Source: Actinomycetes bacterium
Lineage (GTDB): Bacteria; Actinomycetota; Acidimicrobiia; Acidimicrobiales; RAAP-2
Assembly (NCBI GenBank): GCA_021784205.1
Contig: JAJXTB010000090.1
Coordinates: 1-11,446, forward strand
Direction: 5' to 3'
DNA: 11,446 bases
Below the pieces are notes generated by a model, which did not search any database, was not told the origin of the DNA, and saw only the letters and a list, made by a program, of their open reading frames with translations. The translations under genes and the position numbers were made by a program. Shown here piece by piece: positions 1-7,187 of the stretch (within the stretch, counting starts at the first letter, position 1; each line of letters starts with the position of its first letter).

Positions 1-736
1 GTGGCGTCGGCTCTTCTCGGAGTTCTTTGGAACCTTTCTCTTGGTCATCGCCGCCGCGGGCGCACCCGTCGTCGACGCCGTCTCCCACGGTCAGGTCCCC
101 ATCGACGCCCAGGTCGTCGCGCCGGCCTTGATGGTCATGGGGATCATCTACTTCATGGGCATGGTGAGCGGCGCGCACCTCAACCCCGCGGTCACCCTCT
201 CGTTCGCCGCGCGCGGCAACTTTCCCTGGAACCGCGTCCCCGGCTACGTCGGCGCCCAGGTCGTCGGCGCCGTGGTCGCGTCGCTGCTCTTGCGCGGCCT
301 CTTTGGCAATGTGGGCCACCTCGGCGCGACACTGCCGGGACCGGGGATCTCCTCAGGCAAGGTCGTCATCGTCGAAGCCCTGCTCACCCTCGGTCTCGTG
401 AGCGTCATCCTCGGCACGGCCTCGGGGGCGCGCAACATCGGCGCCAACGCCGCGCTCGCCGTCGGTGGCTACATCGCCCTCGCCGGACTCTGGGCCGCGC
501 CGATCACCGGGACGTCGATGAACCCGGCCCGTTCCTTCGGACCCCAGCTCGTCGGCGGGGACTGGACGTCGTGGTGGGCTTACGTGGCCGGTCCCCTGAT
601 CGGCGGCGCACTCGCCGTCGGCGTCGCCTGGATCCTGCGCGGGCCGCCGTCGCTCGCTGGCAACGAAGCCGCCCAGGGCGAGCTCGACCCGATCTTCTCC
701 CACCCACGTCGAAACGAGGGCCCCCATGGCGGCTGA
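1..736 (+). CDS. MIP family channel (aquaporin/glycerol facilitator), 5' truncated
   Basis: Major intrinsic protein channel for passive movement of water or small neutral solutes across the cytoplasmic membrane. The reading frame is open from base 2 with no start codon in view, so the N-terminus lies upstream of the window; the visible start of TM1 reads RRLFSEFFGTFLLV. Both half-helix NPA signatures are present: SGAHLNPAVT (NPA at 182-190) and TSMNPARSFGP (NPA at 521-529). About six hydrophobic segments can be counted, as expected. The Arg after the second NPA followed by Ser rather than Asp is aquaporin-like. However, the position of the AqpZ filter His is Gly here (as in GlpF), so the substrate is uncertain. 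The stop at 734-736 overlaps the next gene by 11 bases, which suggests coupled expression. Family assignment is secure; substrate is not. Confidence 0.93.
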   Translation, partial: WRRLFSEFFGTFLLVIAAAGAPVVDAVSHGQVPIDAQVVAPALMVMGIIYFMGMVSGAHLNPAVTLSFAARGNFPWNRVPGYVGAQVVGAVVASLLLRGLFGNVGHLGATLPGPGISSGKVVIVEALLTLGLVSVILGTASGARNIGANAALAVGGYIALAGLWAAPITGTSMNPARSFGPQLVGGDWTSWWAYVAGPLIGGALAVGVAWILRGPPSLAGNEAAQGELDPIFSHPRRNEGPHGG

Positions 737-1112
737 CCAACCCCTGCCCAACGAACGGTGGAAGGCCGAACCCGAGAAGCAGGACTTCCCGGCCGCGCGC
801 TCGTACCTGTCACTGCTCGTGTCACGGAGCGACGCGCGTCGCTACGCCGCGCTGCTCGCCGCCGAGAAGAAGCTCTGGCACTACAAGGCCAAGGACCTGC
901 TGCGCGCGAGCGGACTCGCGCTGCTGCCCGCCGACGACCACGAACTCGAAAAGGACCTGGCCAAGGTTCGCGAGAACGTGAAGCTCTCGCCAGTGCTGCT
1001 GGTGCGCGGCCAACCCCTCTGGATCGCCGACGGCTATCACCGGATCTGCGCGAGCTACCACATCGACGAAGACGCGCTCGTCGCGTGTCGCATCGTCGAC
1101 CGGCTCCACTAG
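726..1112 (+). CDS. Conserved ParB/sulfiredoxin-fold-like hypothetical protein
   Basis: Small soluble protein of 128 residues; molecular function unknown. The C-terminal half carries LSPVLLVRGQPLWIADGYHR (residues 87-106) followed by ICAS. This DG-x-HR-x-x-A type motif is characteristic of the ParB N-terminal nuclease-like/sulfiredoxin fold, where it binds nucleotide or phosphate. The N-terminal part is hydrophilic, with KAKDLLRASGLALLP at 54-68, resembling the first ParB-fold strand and helix. There is no HTH domain and no partner ParA, so a chromosome-partition role is not indicated. From memory, similar stand-alone proteins are common hypotheticals in actinobacteria. The ATG at 726 has GAGGG at 716-720, five bases upstream, and the gene begins inside the end of the aquaporin gene, so translation is likely coupled. 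No membrane segments or signal peptide. Confidence 0.85.
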   Translation: MAADQPLPNERWKAEPEKQDFPAARSYLSLLVSRSDARRYAALLAAEKKLWHYKAKDLLRASGLALLPADDHELEKDLAKVRENVKLSPVLLVRGQPLWIADGYHRICASYHIDEDALVACRIVDRLH

Positions 1113-1120
1113 CGCCCAGT

Positions 1121-1143
1121 CGTTCGCCCGAGCGAACGGTTCG
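1121..1143. promoter_or_regulatory. Tandem inverted repeats after the ParB-like gene
   Basis: Nine bases after the stop codon, CGTTCGC (1121-1127) and GCGAACG (1132-1138) form a perfect 7-bp inverted repeat with a 4-base loop. A second dyad, CGAAC-G-GTTCG (1133-1143), overlaps its right arm, giving three half-sites in alternating orientation. As RNA the first could be a short terminator stem, but no T-run follows. As DNA the arrangement resembles an operator. The choice is not resolved. Confidence 0.4.
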
Positions 1144-1174
1144 TCGCGCAGCGCCTCATCCCAATGCCGCTGCG

Positions 1175-1203
1175 GTGATCGCTCACTAGAAGGCCGGTAA
1201 AAT
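1175..1203 (+). promoter_or_regulatory. Possible sigma70-type promoter for the MFS gene
   Basis: TAAAAT at 1198-1203 matches five of six bases of a -10 box. The hexamer 17 bases upstream (GTGATC, 1175-1180) is a poor -35. It is the only AT-rich hexamer in the 148-base gap and would give a leader of about 50 bases. The gap 1113-1260 otherwise holds only the inverted repeats at 1121-1143. Confidence 0.3.
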
Positions 1204-1260
1204 CGTCGGGTTACCCACGAACCCCCGCCGCCCGAGTCGACTCCGACGGCCACCGCCACG

Positions 1261-2553
1261 GTGGCGTCGGCGCCTCGAAAGTTGGCGCACCGTGTGAGGC
1301 CGCACTGGTCGAACCGAGACATCGAGATCGTCATCTTCGCGCGAGTCTTCATGAGCGTCGGTCGGGCGCTCGCGGGGATCGTGACGCCGATCTATCTGGC
1401 CCTGGTGGGTTTTGGACCCGTGGAACTGTCGGTCTACGTCATGGTCGTAGCCGGAACGTCGGCCCTGCTGTCCACGGGAATCGGCACGCTCTCTGACCGC
1501 GTCGGGCGTCGAACCTTCCTCGTCGTCGTCCCTTTGTTCACCGCGTTGGCCGGATCGATCTTCGCGACCACCGCGTCACACCCGATGCTCTTCGTCGCGG
1601 GCGCCCTCGGCAGTTTTGGCCGAGGGGCCGGCGCCGGCGCTGGGGCCATCGGCCCGTATCAGCCGGCCGAATCGGCGTACGTGACCGAACGGGTCGCGCC
1701 TCGCCATCGCAACGCCGTCTTCGGTCGTCTCACCTTCGCCTCCTCGGTCGGCGCCGCGATCGGCGGCCCGCTGGCCCTGCTCGTTCCCTCGATCCGCTCG
1801 CACGCCGGCACACCGATCACCCTCTTTCGCGTGGCCTTCTTCGCCATCGCCGTCGTTTCGGCTTTGGCAGGCATTGTCGCCCTGGCCCTTCACGAAGTGC
1901 GCCGCGCGCGCACCGAGCACCGACTTCGGCCGCGGTTCCCGCGGCGCTCGCGCTGGCTCCTCTATCGTCTCTGGGTCACCAACACCTTGAACGGCGCGGC
2001 CGTCGGCATGTTCGGACCGTTTCTCACCTACTGGTTCTATCGCCGCTACGGGGTCGATCCGGGCGAGGTGGGCGTTCTCTACACCGTCGTCAACGTCGCC
2101 ACCATCGCCTCGAGTCTCTCGGCCGCGGCGTGGGCGCGGCGCTGGGGGCTGGTGCGAACCGTCAGCGTCGTGCGCGTCTTGCAGTCGCTCTTGCTCGTGC
2201 CGATGGTGCTGTCGGCCAACTTCGAGATAGCGGGGGCGTGGTTCCTCGTGCGCATGCTGATCCAGCGCATCGGTCTGCCCCTGCGCCAGTCCTACGTGGT
2301 CGGTCTCGCCGACCCGGACGAGCGCGCCTCGGTCGCCGCCCTGTCCAACCTTCCCAGTCAGGTCGCGACCGCGATCAGTCCACTGCTCACGGGATACCTG
2401 TTCGCCGAGGCCGACCTCCTCGTGCCCTTCGAGGTTGCGGCCACCCTGCAACTGGCCAACGCACTCACCTTCTGGGCCTTCTTCCGGCGACATCCGCCCG
2501 ACGAGGAAGTGGCGCCGGTCGTGGTCGAGGGGTCCGGCGACGCGGTGCCCTAG
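1261..2553 (+). CDS. MFS transporter (drug/metabolite efflux type)
   Basis: Major facilitator superfamily permease of 430 residues, the usual 12-TM size. It probably exports or exchanges a small molecule using the proton gradient. Motif A of the family is clear in the loop after TM2: GIGTLSDRVGRRT at residues 73-85. A duplicate-like second half begins around residue 235 after a basic central loop rich in Arg (about 212-232). Hydrophobic stretches occur throughout, and the C-terminus is acidic. GTG at 1261 is the first start after an in-frame TAA at 1198-1200. No good Shine-Dalgarno precedes it, so the GTG at 1294 or ATG at 1351 remain possible, although the latter would cut into TM1. The gene stands alone and converges on the minus-strand group. 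Substrate cannot be read from the sequence. Confidence 0.9.
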   Translation: MASAPRKLAHRVRPHWSNRDIEIVIFARVFMSVGRALAGIVTPIYLALVGFGPVELSVYVMVVAGTSALLSTGIGTLSDRVGRRTFLVVVPLFTALAGSIFATTASHPMLFVAGALGSFGRGAGAGAGAIGPYQPAESAYVTERVAPRHRNAVFGRLTFASSVGAAIGGPLALLVPSIRSHAGTPITLFRVAFFAIAVVSALAGIVALALHEVRRARTEHRLRPRFPRRSRWLLYRLWVTNTLNGAAVGMFGPFLTYWFYRRYGVDPGEVGVLYTVVNVATIASSLSAAAWARRWGLVRTVSVVRVLQSLLLVPMVLSANFEIAGAWFLVRMLIQRIGLPLRQSYVVGLADPDERASVAALSNLPSQVATAISPLLTGYLFAEADLLVPFEVAATLQLANALTFWAFFRRHPPDEEVAPVVVEGSGDAVP

Positions 2554-2557
2554 CGAA

Positions 2558-2619
2558 CTCGGGCCCGAGGGCGATGGCGCTGGCTGATCGGCGACTGGCG
2601 GCGTGGCGACCAGCGTCGC
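2558..2619. terminator. Candidate bidirectional terminator in a convergent gap
   Basis: The 77-base gap between converging genes holds a 12-base perfect palindrome, CTCGGGCCCGAG (2558-2569), four bases after the MFS stop. It also holds an imperfect hairpin with GCGACTGG (2591-2598) pairing to CCA (2610-2612) and GTCGC (2615-2619) around a two-base bulge. Neither is followed by a T-run in either direction, so termination is inferred mainly from position. Confidence 0.4.
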
Positions 2620-2630
2620 GCCGCTACCGG

Positions 2631-3131
2631 TTAACTCTGGGGCGCCCCGTCGTCCCCGGCGTCGGTGGCCCCACCCAGGCTGGTACGCAGCAGGTTGAGC
2701 CCGACGAGCAACATGACGACGACCCCGACGCCCACGCCGACCGAGATCAGCGTGTTGGAGAAGTCACGCTCGGTGAGACGACCGCCGATCGTGAGGTGCG
2801 CCGAGGCGCTGAGGATGTCCCGCACGCCCGCGAGCACACCGATCTCGAGGAAGGGACGGACCGGGAAGGACGCCGATCGCAGTCGCCCGAAGACCGTGTG
2901 GGCGATGTCGAGCAGGATGACCACGACGAGGATGCCGTCGATGGCGTTGATCACGACGCCAGCGAAGGAGCCCTGGTGTTTCAGGAACTCCACCACGGTT
3001 CGCACGAGCACGACGCTCGCCACCAGCAGCAGGCTCGCCACGATCGCGTACTCGATGGCGACAATGGCCCAGCGCAGGCACCGTTCCGGCAGCGTCTCGC
3101 TCGTAGTGGCGTCAGAGAGCGTGCGCATCAC
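2631..3131 (-). CDS. PsiE-like integral membrane protein
   Basis: Membrane protein of 166 residues resembling the phosphate-starvation-inducible PsiE family, whose biochemical role is unknown. Four hydrophobic segments fit the family: about residues 21-50, 57-81, 94-112 and 127-149. The short charged stretch after TM2 followed by PFLEIGVLAGVRDIL (93-107) matches the conserved family core, where a 'FL.IG..A..R.IL' pattern recurs. Length agrees with PsiE proteins of about 130-180 residues. GTG (3131-3129) is immediately followed by ATG (3128-3126). AGGG lies five bases before the GTG, so either could be used. It follows the cysteine hydrolase gene by 31 bases on the same strand and is probably the last gene of that transcript. 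The family name does not prove phosphate control here; no Pho-box-like repeat is seen next to this gene. Confidence 0.8.
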   Translation of the reverse strand: MMRTLSDATTSETLPERCLRWAIVAIEYAIVASLLLVASVVLVRTVVEFLKHQGSFAGVVINAIDGILVVVILLDIAHTVFGRLRSASFPVRPFLEIGVLAGVRDILSASAHLTIGGRLTERDFSNTLISVGVGVGVVVMLLVGLNLLRTSLGGATDAGDDGAPQS

Positions 3132-3162
3132 AGCGACCCTAGCGGCCCCACCCGCGCCTTCG

Positions 3163-3714
3163 CTAGGCCAATCGCTCGAGGACCCGAGCCGTCGGCTCGA
3201 CCGTGGCGAAGGTGCCGTCCAGCGCAGCGAGGAAGGCCGCGTGTACCAGGTCAGCGCTCACGCGCACGTCACCGAACGTCTGATCCCTGGTCGCACAGGC
3301 GTCAGCCGCCACCACGCAGGCGAGGCCGCGCTCGCTCGCGGCCCGGGTGGTGGAGTCGACGCACATGTGGGTCATCATCCCCGCGATCACGACCTCGTTC
3401 GCCCCCATCGTCTCGAGGACTGCATCGAGCGTGGTGTCGACGAAGGCGTTGGGATGGTGCTTTTCGATCACGACCTCGCCGGTTGCCGGCTCGACGGATC
3501 GATGGATCAGGGCACCATCGGTGTCGGGTAGGAAGAACGTCGCGCCGGGATCGTCGGCCACGTGGCGCACGTGCACGACCGGTCGGCCGGTGGCGCGAAA
3601 ACGCGCCAGCAGCGTCGCGGCCTGCGAAGCGGCCGCATCGGGCCCGACCAGCGCCATCCGCCCGCCTTCGAAGTAGTCATTCTGGATGTCGATGAGCAGC
3701 AGCACCGTAGTCAT
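3163..3714 (-). CDS. Isochorismatase-family cysteine hydrolase
   Basis: Cytosolic hydrolase of 183 residues in the isochorismatase/nicotinamidase superfamily, which cleaves amides or vinyl ethers through a Cys nucleophile. The catalytic triad can be placed: Asp9 in LLLIDIQND, Lys85 in VIEKHHPNAF, and Cys118 in GMMTHMCVDSTTR. The last of these includes the small-residue pair before THMC that carries the cis-peptide. The conserved AADACATRD follows at about 136-144. Length is typical for the family. The start is the ATG at 3714-3712. No Shine-Dalgarno is evident upstream, which is frequent in actinobacteria. The gene sits 29 bases after the SulP gene and 31 bases before the PsiE-like gene. Substrate is not deducible; the metal-binding pattern of true nicotinamidases is not apparent, so a general 'cysteine hydrolase' label is safest. 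Confidence 0.93.
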   Translation of the reverse strand: MTTVLLLIDIQNDYFEGGRMALVGPDAAASQAATLLARFRATGRPVVHVRHVADDPGATFFLPDTDGALIHRSVEPATGEVVIEKHHPNAFVDTTLDAVLETMGANEVVIAGMMTHMCVDSTTRAASERGLACVVAADACATRDQTFGDVRVSADLVHAAFLAALDGTFATVEPTARVLERLA

Positions 3715-3743
3715 GGGACAACGCTAGCGGCGGCCCGACGGAG

Positions 3744-5447
3744 CTACTTGCTTATGGCGTGTTCGACGGCGGCGTCCACGCTGTCATAGATCCCGAGGTT
3801 GCGCACGCAGTGCTCCGACGCGTTCGCGAGCTGGTGGCGTACGGCGTCGTTGGCGCGCGCGACGAGCACGTCGATACCCTCGGCGTCGAGGTCGACAACG
3901 ATCTCGGTGAGCGACTGCAAGCCCGTGTAGTCAATGTCGGCCATCGCGACGGCGTCGATCACCACGTGCTTGGTCGACGGGTTCTTCGCGAGCAAGTCGT
4001 GGATCTCGCGGCGAAACACGCCTGAGTTGGCGAAGTAGAGCACCTCGTCGAAGAACACGACGAGCACGTGGTCGACGTGCTCGACGTGGTGGCGGTCGAG
4101 CGGCTCCCAACTCGTGGTGCCCCGGCGTCGGCCGAGCTCGGTCGTGCGCGGGCGCGCCGAGCGCCAGGTGCGCATGGCGATCGCGAGACCGACGGCCACG
4201 CCGAGACCCAGCTCGACGCCAAGTACGACCACGCCAAAGGCCGAGACGAGCGCGACGGCGAACTCGCCGCGGCTCACGCGCCAAATCGCGCGGAACTGCT
4301 CGAGCTTGATGAGACGCCCGGCGATGAAGAAGAGCACGCCGGCGAGCACGGGCATGGGGATTTGGTGGGCGTACGTGGCGAGCGGAGACAGCGCGAGGGC
4401 CACCACGGCCGCGACCACGCCGGGCAGTCGCGTGCGACCGCCGGCCAGGCGCGTGACCGTCGTGCGCGCCGGGCTCGCGTCGACGGGAAAGGCCCCGAGC
4501 AGCCCCGCCACCACGTTGGCCGCGCCCACACCGACGAAGTCCCGGCTGAGGTCTTCGGCGACGCCGATCTCGTCGGCCGAGACGCGCGAGGTCATCGCGC
4601 TCTGGGAGATGATGACGATCGCGATGGTGAGCGAGGTCGCCACGACGACGCCCCACTGGTGGATCGAGAGCCAGCGCAGGCGCCACGTTGGGGCGCCGAC
4701 GATGACCGAGCCCAGCTCGCTCACCCCGTGGTGCCCGAGCGAGAACACGGCCGTCAGCGTGGTCGCGGCGAGCACGGCGACGAGCGCGGTGGGCCAGCGC
4801 GGGTTGACGCGCTCGCCGATCACCATCAGGGTCAGCGTGCCGAGTGCGAGCGCGATGGGCCAGCCCTGGACGTGGCCGAGCTGGCCGGCGATCGCGCCGA
4901 GGCGCCCGCCGACCGACTCGCCGCCGCCGGTGACTCCGAGCGCCTTGGGCAGCTGGTGCACGATGATGATGACCCCGATGCCCGCCATGAACCCGGTGAT
5001 GATCGGTGCCGAGAGGAAGTCCGCCATCCACCCGAGGCGAAGCAGCCCCACGGCAGCGACCATCAGGCCGGCCACGACCGCGGTGGCGGCGAGGAGCGTG
5101 AGGTACTGCGCCGAGCCGCTCGCCGCGAGGCGCGCGATCGCCACGGCGAAGAGCGGCGCGATGGTCGAGTCAGCCCCCACCGAGACGATGGGGTTGGAGC
5201 CGAAGACCGTGAAGGCGAGCGTGGCCGCGATGAAGGCGATCATCGCGAAGAAGGCGGGCGCCCCAGCGAGTTGCGAGGTGGCGAGTTGCTCGGGGATGGC
5301 GATGGCGAGCAGCGTGATCCCGGCCAACATCTCGCGCGGCACCGCGGCGCGGGTCACGCCCTCGAAGAGGTCGGGCAGCCCACGCGTAGCGACACGCCGC
5401 GCGACTGGTGTGCGCGGCGCCGGGTGACGCGACGATTCGTGACCCAC
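3744..5447 (-). CDS. SulP family inorganic anion transporter with STAS domain
   Basis: Membrane transporter of 567 residues in the SulP/SLC26 family, which takes up or exchanges sulfate, bicarbonate or related anions. The N-terminal transport domain shows the family element IPEQLATSQLAGAPAFF (residues 51-67, TM1 region). NPIVSVGADST (85-95) is the TM3 region that helps form the anion site. A hydrophobic domain runs to about residue 430. The C-terminal 110 residues are a STAS domain with the expected ADIDYTGLQSL loop, whose Asp-x-x-Gly pattern resembles the phosphorylatable loop of anti-sigma antagonists. The start is a GTG (5447-5445) preceded by AGGGTGA (5458-5452), four bases upstream. That site lies directly beside a strong hairpin. 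It is the first of three closely spaced minus-strand genes. Sulfate versus bicarbonate cannot be decided; no carbonic anhydrase or sulfate assimilation gene is adjacent. Confidence 0.94.
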   Translation of the reverse strand: MGHESSRHPAPRTPVARRVATRGLPDLFEGVTRAAVPREMLAGITLLAIAIPEQLATSQLAGAPAFFAMIAFIAATLAFTVFGSNPIVSVGADSTIAPLFAVAIARLAASGSAQYLTLLAATAVVAGLMVAAVGLLRLGWMADFLSAPIITGFMAGIGVIIIVHQLPKALGVTGGGESVGGRLGAIAGQLGHVQGWPIALALGTLTLMVIGERVNPRWPTALVAVLAATTLTAVFSLGHHGVSELGSVIVGAPTWRLRWLSIHQWGVVVATSLTIAIVIISQSAMTSRVSADEIGVAEDLSRDFVGVGAANVVAGLLGAFPVDASPARTTVTRLAGGRTRLPGVVAAVVALALSPLATYAHQIPMPVLAGVLFFIAGRLIKLEQFRAIWRVSRGEFAVALVSAFGVVVLGVELGLGVAVGLAIAMRTWRSARPRTTELGRRRGTTSWEPLDRHHVEHVDHVLVVFFDEVLYFANSGVFRREIHDLLAKNPSTKHVVIDAVAMADIDYTGLQSLTEIVVDLDAEGIDVLVARANDAVRHQLANASEHCVRNLGIYDSVDAAVEHAISK

Positions 5448-5459
5448 GACGTCACCCTA

Positions 5460-5493
5460 GGTCCGGTGTCCGACCCTCGTCGGACACCGGACC
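5460..5493 (-). terminator. Perfect 14-bp hairpin between secreted-protein and SulP genes
   Basis: GGTCCGGTGTCCGA (5460-5473) and TCGGACACCGGACC (5480-5493) are exact reverse complements around a 6-base loop. The element begins seven bases past the stop of the secreted-protein gene and ends one base before the AGGGTGA ribosome binding site of the SulP gene. No T-run follows on the minus strand. It is either a U-less terminator of the upstream gene or an attenuator/RNA structure controlling SulP translation. Confidence 0.75.
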
Positions 5494-5500
5494 GGGTCGA

Positions 5501-7084
5501 TCAGTCGTTGGGAGCGATAGTCACCAGTGTCAGGACGCTGGCGACCGAGGTGACCGTGACGGTGACCTGCGTTCCGGCCGTAAAGGCAATGGGGGTGGTG
5601 TAGGTAGTGGGCACGACGATCGTGACGGGGCTGGTGGCGCCATTGGGCGTGATCGACAGCGTGCCAGTGCTACCAGCGACGGCGGTGTAACTGACGAAGC
5701 TGCCGTCGATGTGGATGAGGTCAGACTGGCCGCCCTGGTTGTTCTGGTTTCCCTGGTCACCCTCGGGTTGCTGCACGCGGATCGACACCGCGGTCAGCGT
5801 CGTACCCGAGACCGTGGCCCTCACGTGCACAAGCCCAGGAGCTGCTGGCGTACCACCCTGCACGTCCGTTGACGACGTCACCACGAATATCATCGGGGTG
5901 GCACTGTCACCGCTCAGAATGGTAAGACTGCCATTCGCCGTTCCCGAGGCGGCTGTGTAGGACTGAACCTGGCCCTCTGCTTCGGTAGTCATCCAGCCAT
6001 AGCCCTCGCCCTCGGGCTGCTGCACGCGCACCGACACCGCGGTCAGTGTGGTGGTGGTCGTCGTACCCGAGGTGCTCGACTCGGTTGCCATCACGTGCAC
6101 GCGCGAGCCAACCTGCAGCGTGCCCATGACGGCGGTAGTGGTGTCAACCACGAAGGTCATCGCCGCCGCGCCGTCACCGGGCTGGAGCGTGAAACTCGTG
6201 ATTGGGCTGCCAGTGGTTGGCGTGATCGACGTCACGAGACCCTCGGCTTCCAGGTAGCCGGCGTTATGCTGGTCGGTCGACACGCCACTGGTGGTCTGGG
6301 TCGCGGCGATGCTGTCGTCGGTGATCGTGACAAGCGTGAAGACCCCACCCGCGTAGGAGGTGAGCAGCTCGACCGTGTCACTGGCCTTGATCGTCGAAGG
6401 GATCGTGATCGAGGTTGGGATCGTCACCGTGGTCGTGGCACCATCTTCGACGTTGATCACGAGCGTGCCGCCCACGCCGCCCGTGCCGGTCGAGACACTG
6501 GCAAGGGTTCCCTCGAGTCCGATGAAGCCGCTCTGGCCGAGATCGGTGACCGAGGTCTCATCGAGGCCCGACTGACCGATGGTCACGCCAACGCTCACGT
6601 CGGTGCCGACACCGGGCAGCGAGGAGGAGTCGTGGCTCTTTCGACCGGTCTTGGCGACGGTCGAGACGGCGCTGCCGTGGTTGACGGCGATGGTGCTGGC
6701 GCCCGTCGAGAGCACCAAGGTCTTTGCCGTGGCGCTCACGACCGTTCCGTGGATCGTCGTGTGGTTGGCGTGGCCCTGGGCCCGCAGCGACAACGCCCTG
6801 AAGGTGCCGTCAGCGAGGCGCGAGGCGCGTACCGTGACGACGGTGCCGAGGGCCACCGTGGCCACGACCCGGGGGTTCGCGAAGCGCACCGTGTCCATCG
6901 CACTACCAGTCGAAATCACGAGCGTGTGCCGAGCGGCATTCGTGTCAACCACGGTGCCGCGCACGGCGAGCGCGACGGGTGACTTCGCGGCGCTCGCGGC
7001 GAGCGGCGCCAGGGGAATCGTCAGGGCCAGTGCGGCCGCCAGGCTCGCCGCTCGGGCCACCGGCCGGTGGAACTTGGTTGCCAT
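5501..7084 (-). CDS. Secreted Thr/Ser/Val-rich repeat protein, DUF5666-like
   Basis: Exported protein of 527 residues, function unknown. A Sec-type signal peptide is clear: basic KFHRPVAR, then an Ala/Leu-rich core, with a likely cleavage after ASA near residue 32. The mature part looks like about six tandem beta-domains of 60-80 residues: roughly 41-101, 110-181, 187-260, 278-358, 368-442 and 457-524. Each has a G-x-V-x-S opening, a strand ending in a hydroxyl-rich T-x-V segment and a closing 'T-x-V-x-I' strand, similar to the DUF5666 pattern. Domains 4 and 5 end in nearly the same string, TAVS(V/I)RVQQPEG, and a Q/N-rich linker (444-453) follows domain 5. No sortase motif or C-terminal membrane anchor is seen, so it is probably released or loosely held at the cell surface. 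The start is ATG (7084-7082), with GGAGAA about seven bases upstream. It is followed by a strong hairpin. Confidence 0.85.
   Translation of the reverse strand: MATKFHRPVARAASLAAALALTIPLAPLAASAAKSPVALAVRGTVVDTNAARHTLVISTGSAMDTVRFANPRVVATVALGTVVTVRASRLADGTFRALSLRAQGHANHTTIHGTVVSATAKTLVLSTGASTIAVNHGSAVSTVAKTGRKSHDSSSLPGVGTDVSVGVTIGQSGLDETSVTDLGQSGFIGLEGTLASVSTGTGGVGGTLVINVEDGATTTVTIPTSITIPSTIKASDTVELLTSYAGGVFTLVTITDDSIAATQTTSGVSTDQHNAGYLEAEGLVTSITPTTGSPITSFTLQPGDGAAAMTFVVDTTTAVMGTLQVGSRVHVMATESSTSGTTTTTTLTAVSVRVQQPEGEGYGWMTTEAEGQVQSYTAASGTANGSLTILSGDSATPMIFVVTSSTDVQGGTPAAPGLVHVRATVSGTTLTAVSIRVQQPEGDQGNQNNQGGQSDLIHIDGSFVSYTAVAGSTGTLSITPNGATSPVTIVVPTTYTTPIAFTAGTQVTVTVTSVASVLTLVTIAPND
5761..6049 (-). 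repeat. Internal direct repeat (40 bp, 249 bp apart) in the secreted-protein gene
   Basis: Bases 5761-5800 and 6010-6049 match at 36 of 40 positions by eye. They encode TAVSIRVQQPEG and TAVSVRVQQPEG. The offset of 249 bases equals 83 codons, one domain length, so this marks a recent in-frame duplication of a beta-domain. The copy at 6010 is followed by extra codons making a run of six threonines. Confidence 0.8.
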
Positions 7085-7187
7085 AGTTGGTTCTCCGTTC
7101 GAGTCTGCGCCATGTGGCGACAGCGAAATCGTACGGTGGCAATCTCAACCGCTCCCGTGAGAATTCTGAGAGTTCGGTGTGAATGAA

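Noticed and set aside
5439..5455. CRP-like site at the SulP start
   Set aside because: GTGA and TCAC are separated by nine bases, not the six of CRP/FNR sites.
4068..5603. Long plus-strand open frames opposite the SulP gene (also 4114-5427), and another at 2130-3695
   Set aside because: Their products are Arg/Asp/Gly- or Ser/Thr/Pro-rich with no domain, and they lie antisense to or out of frame with clear family members; typical of high-GC shadow frames.
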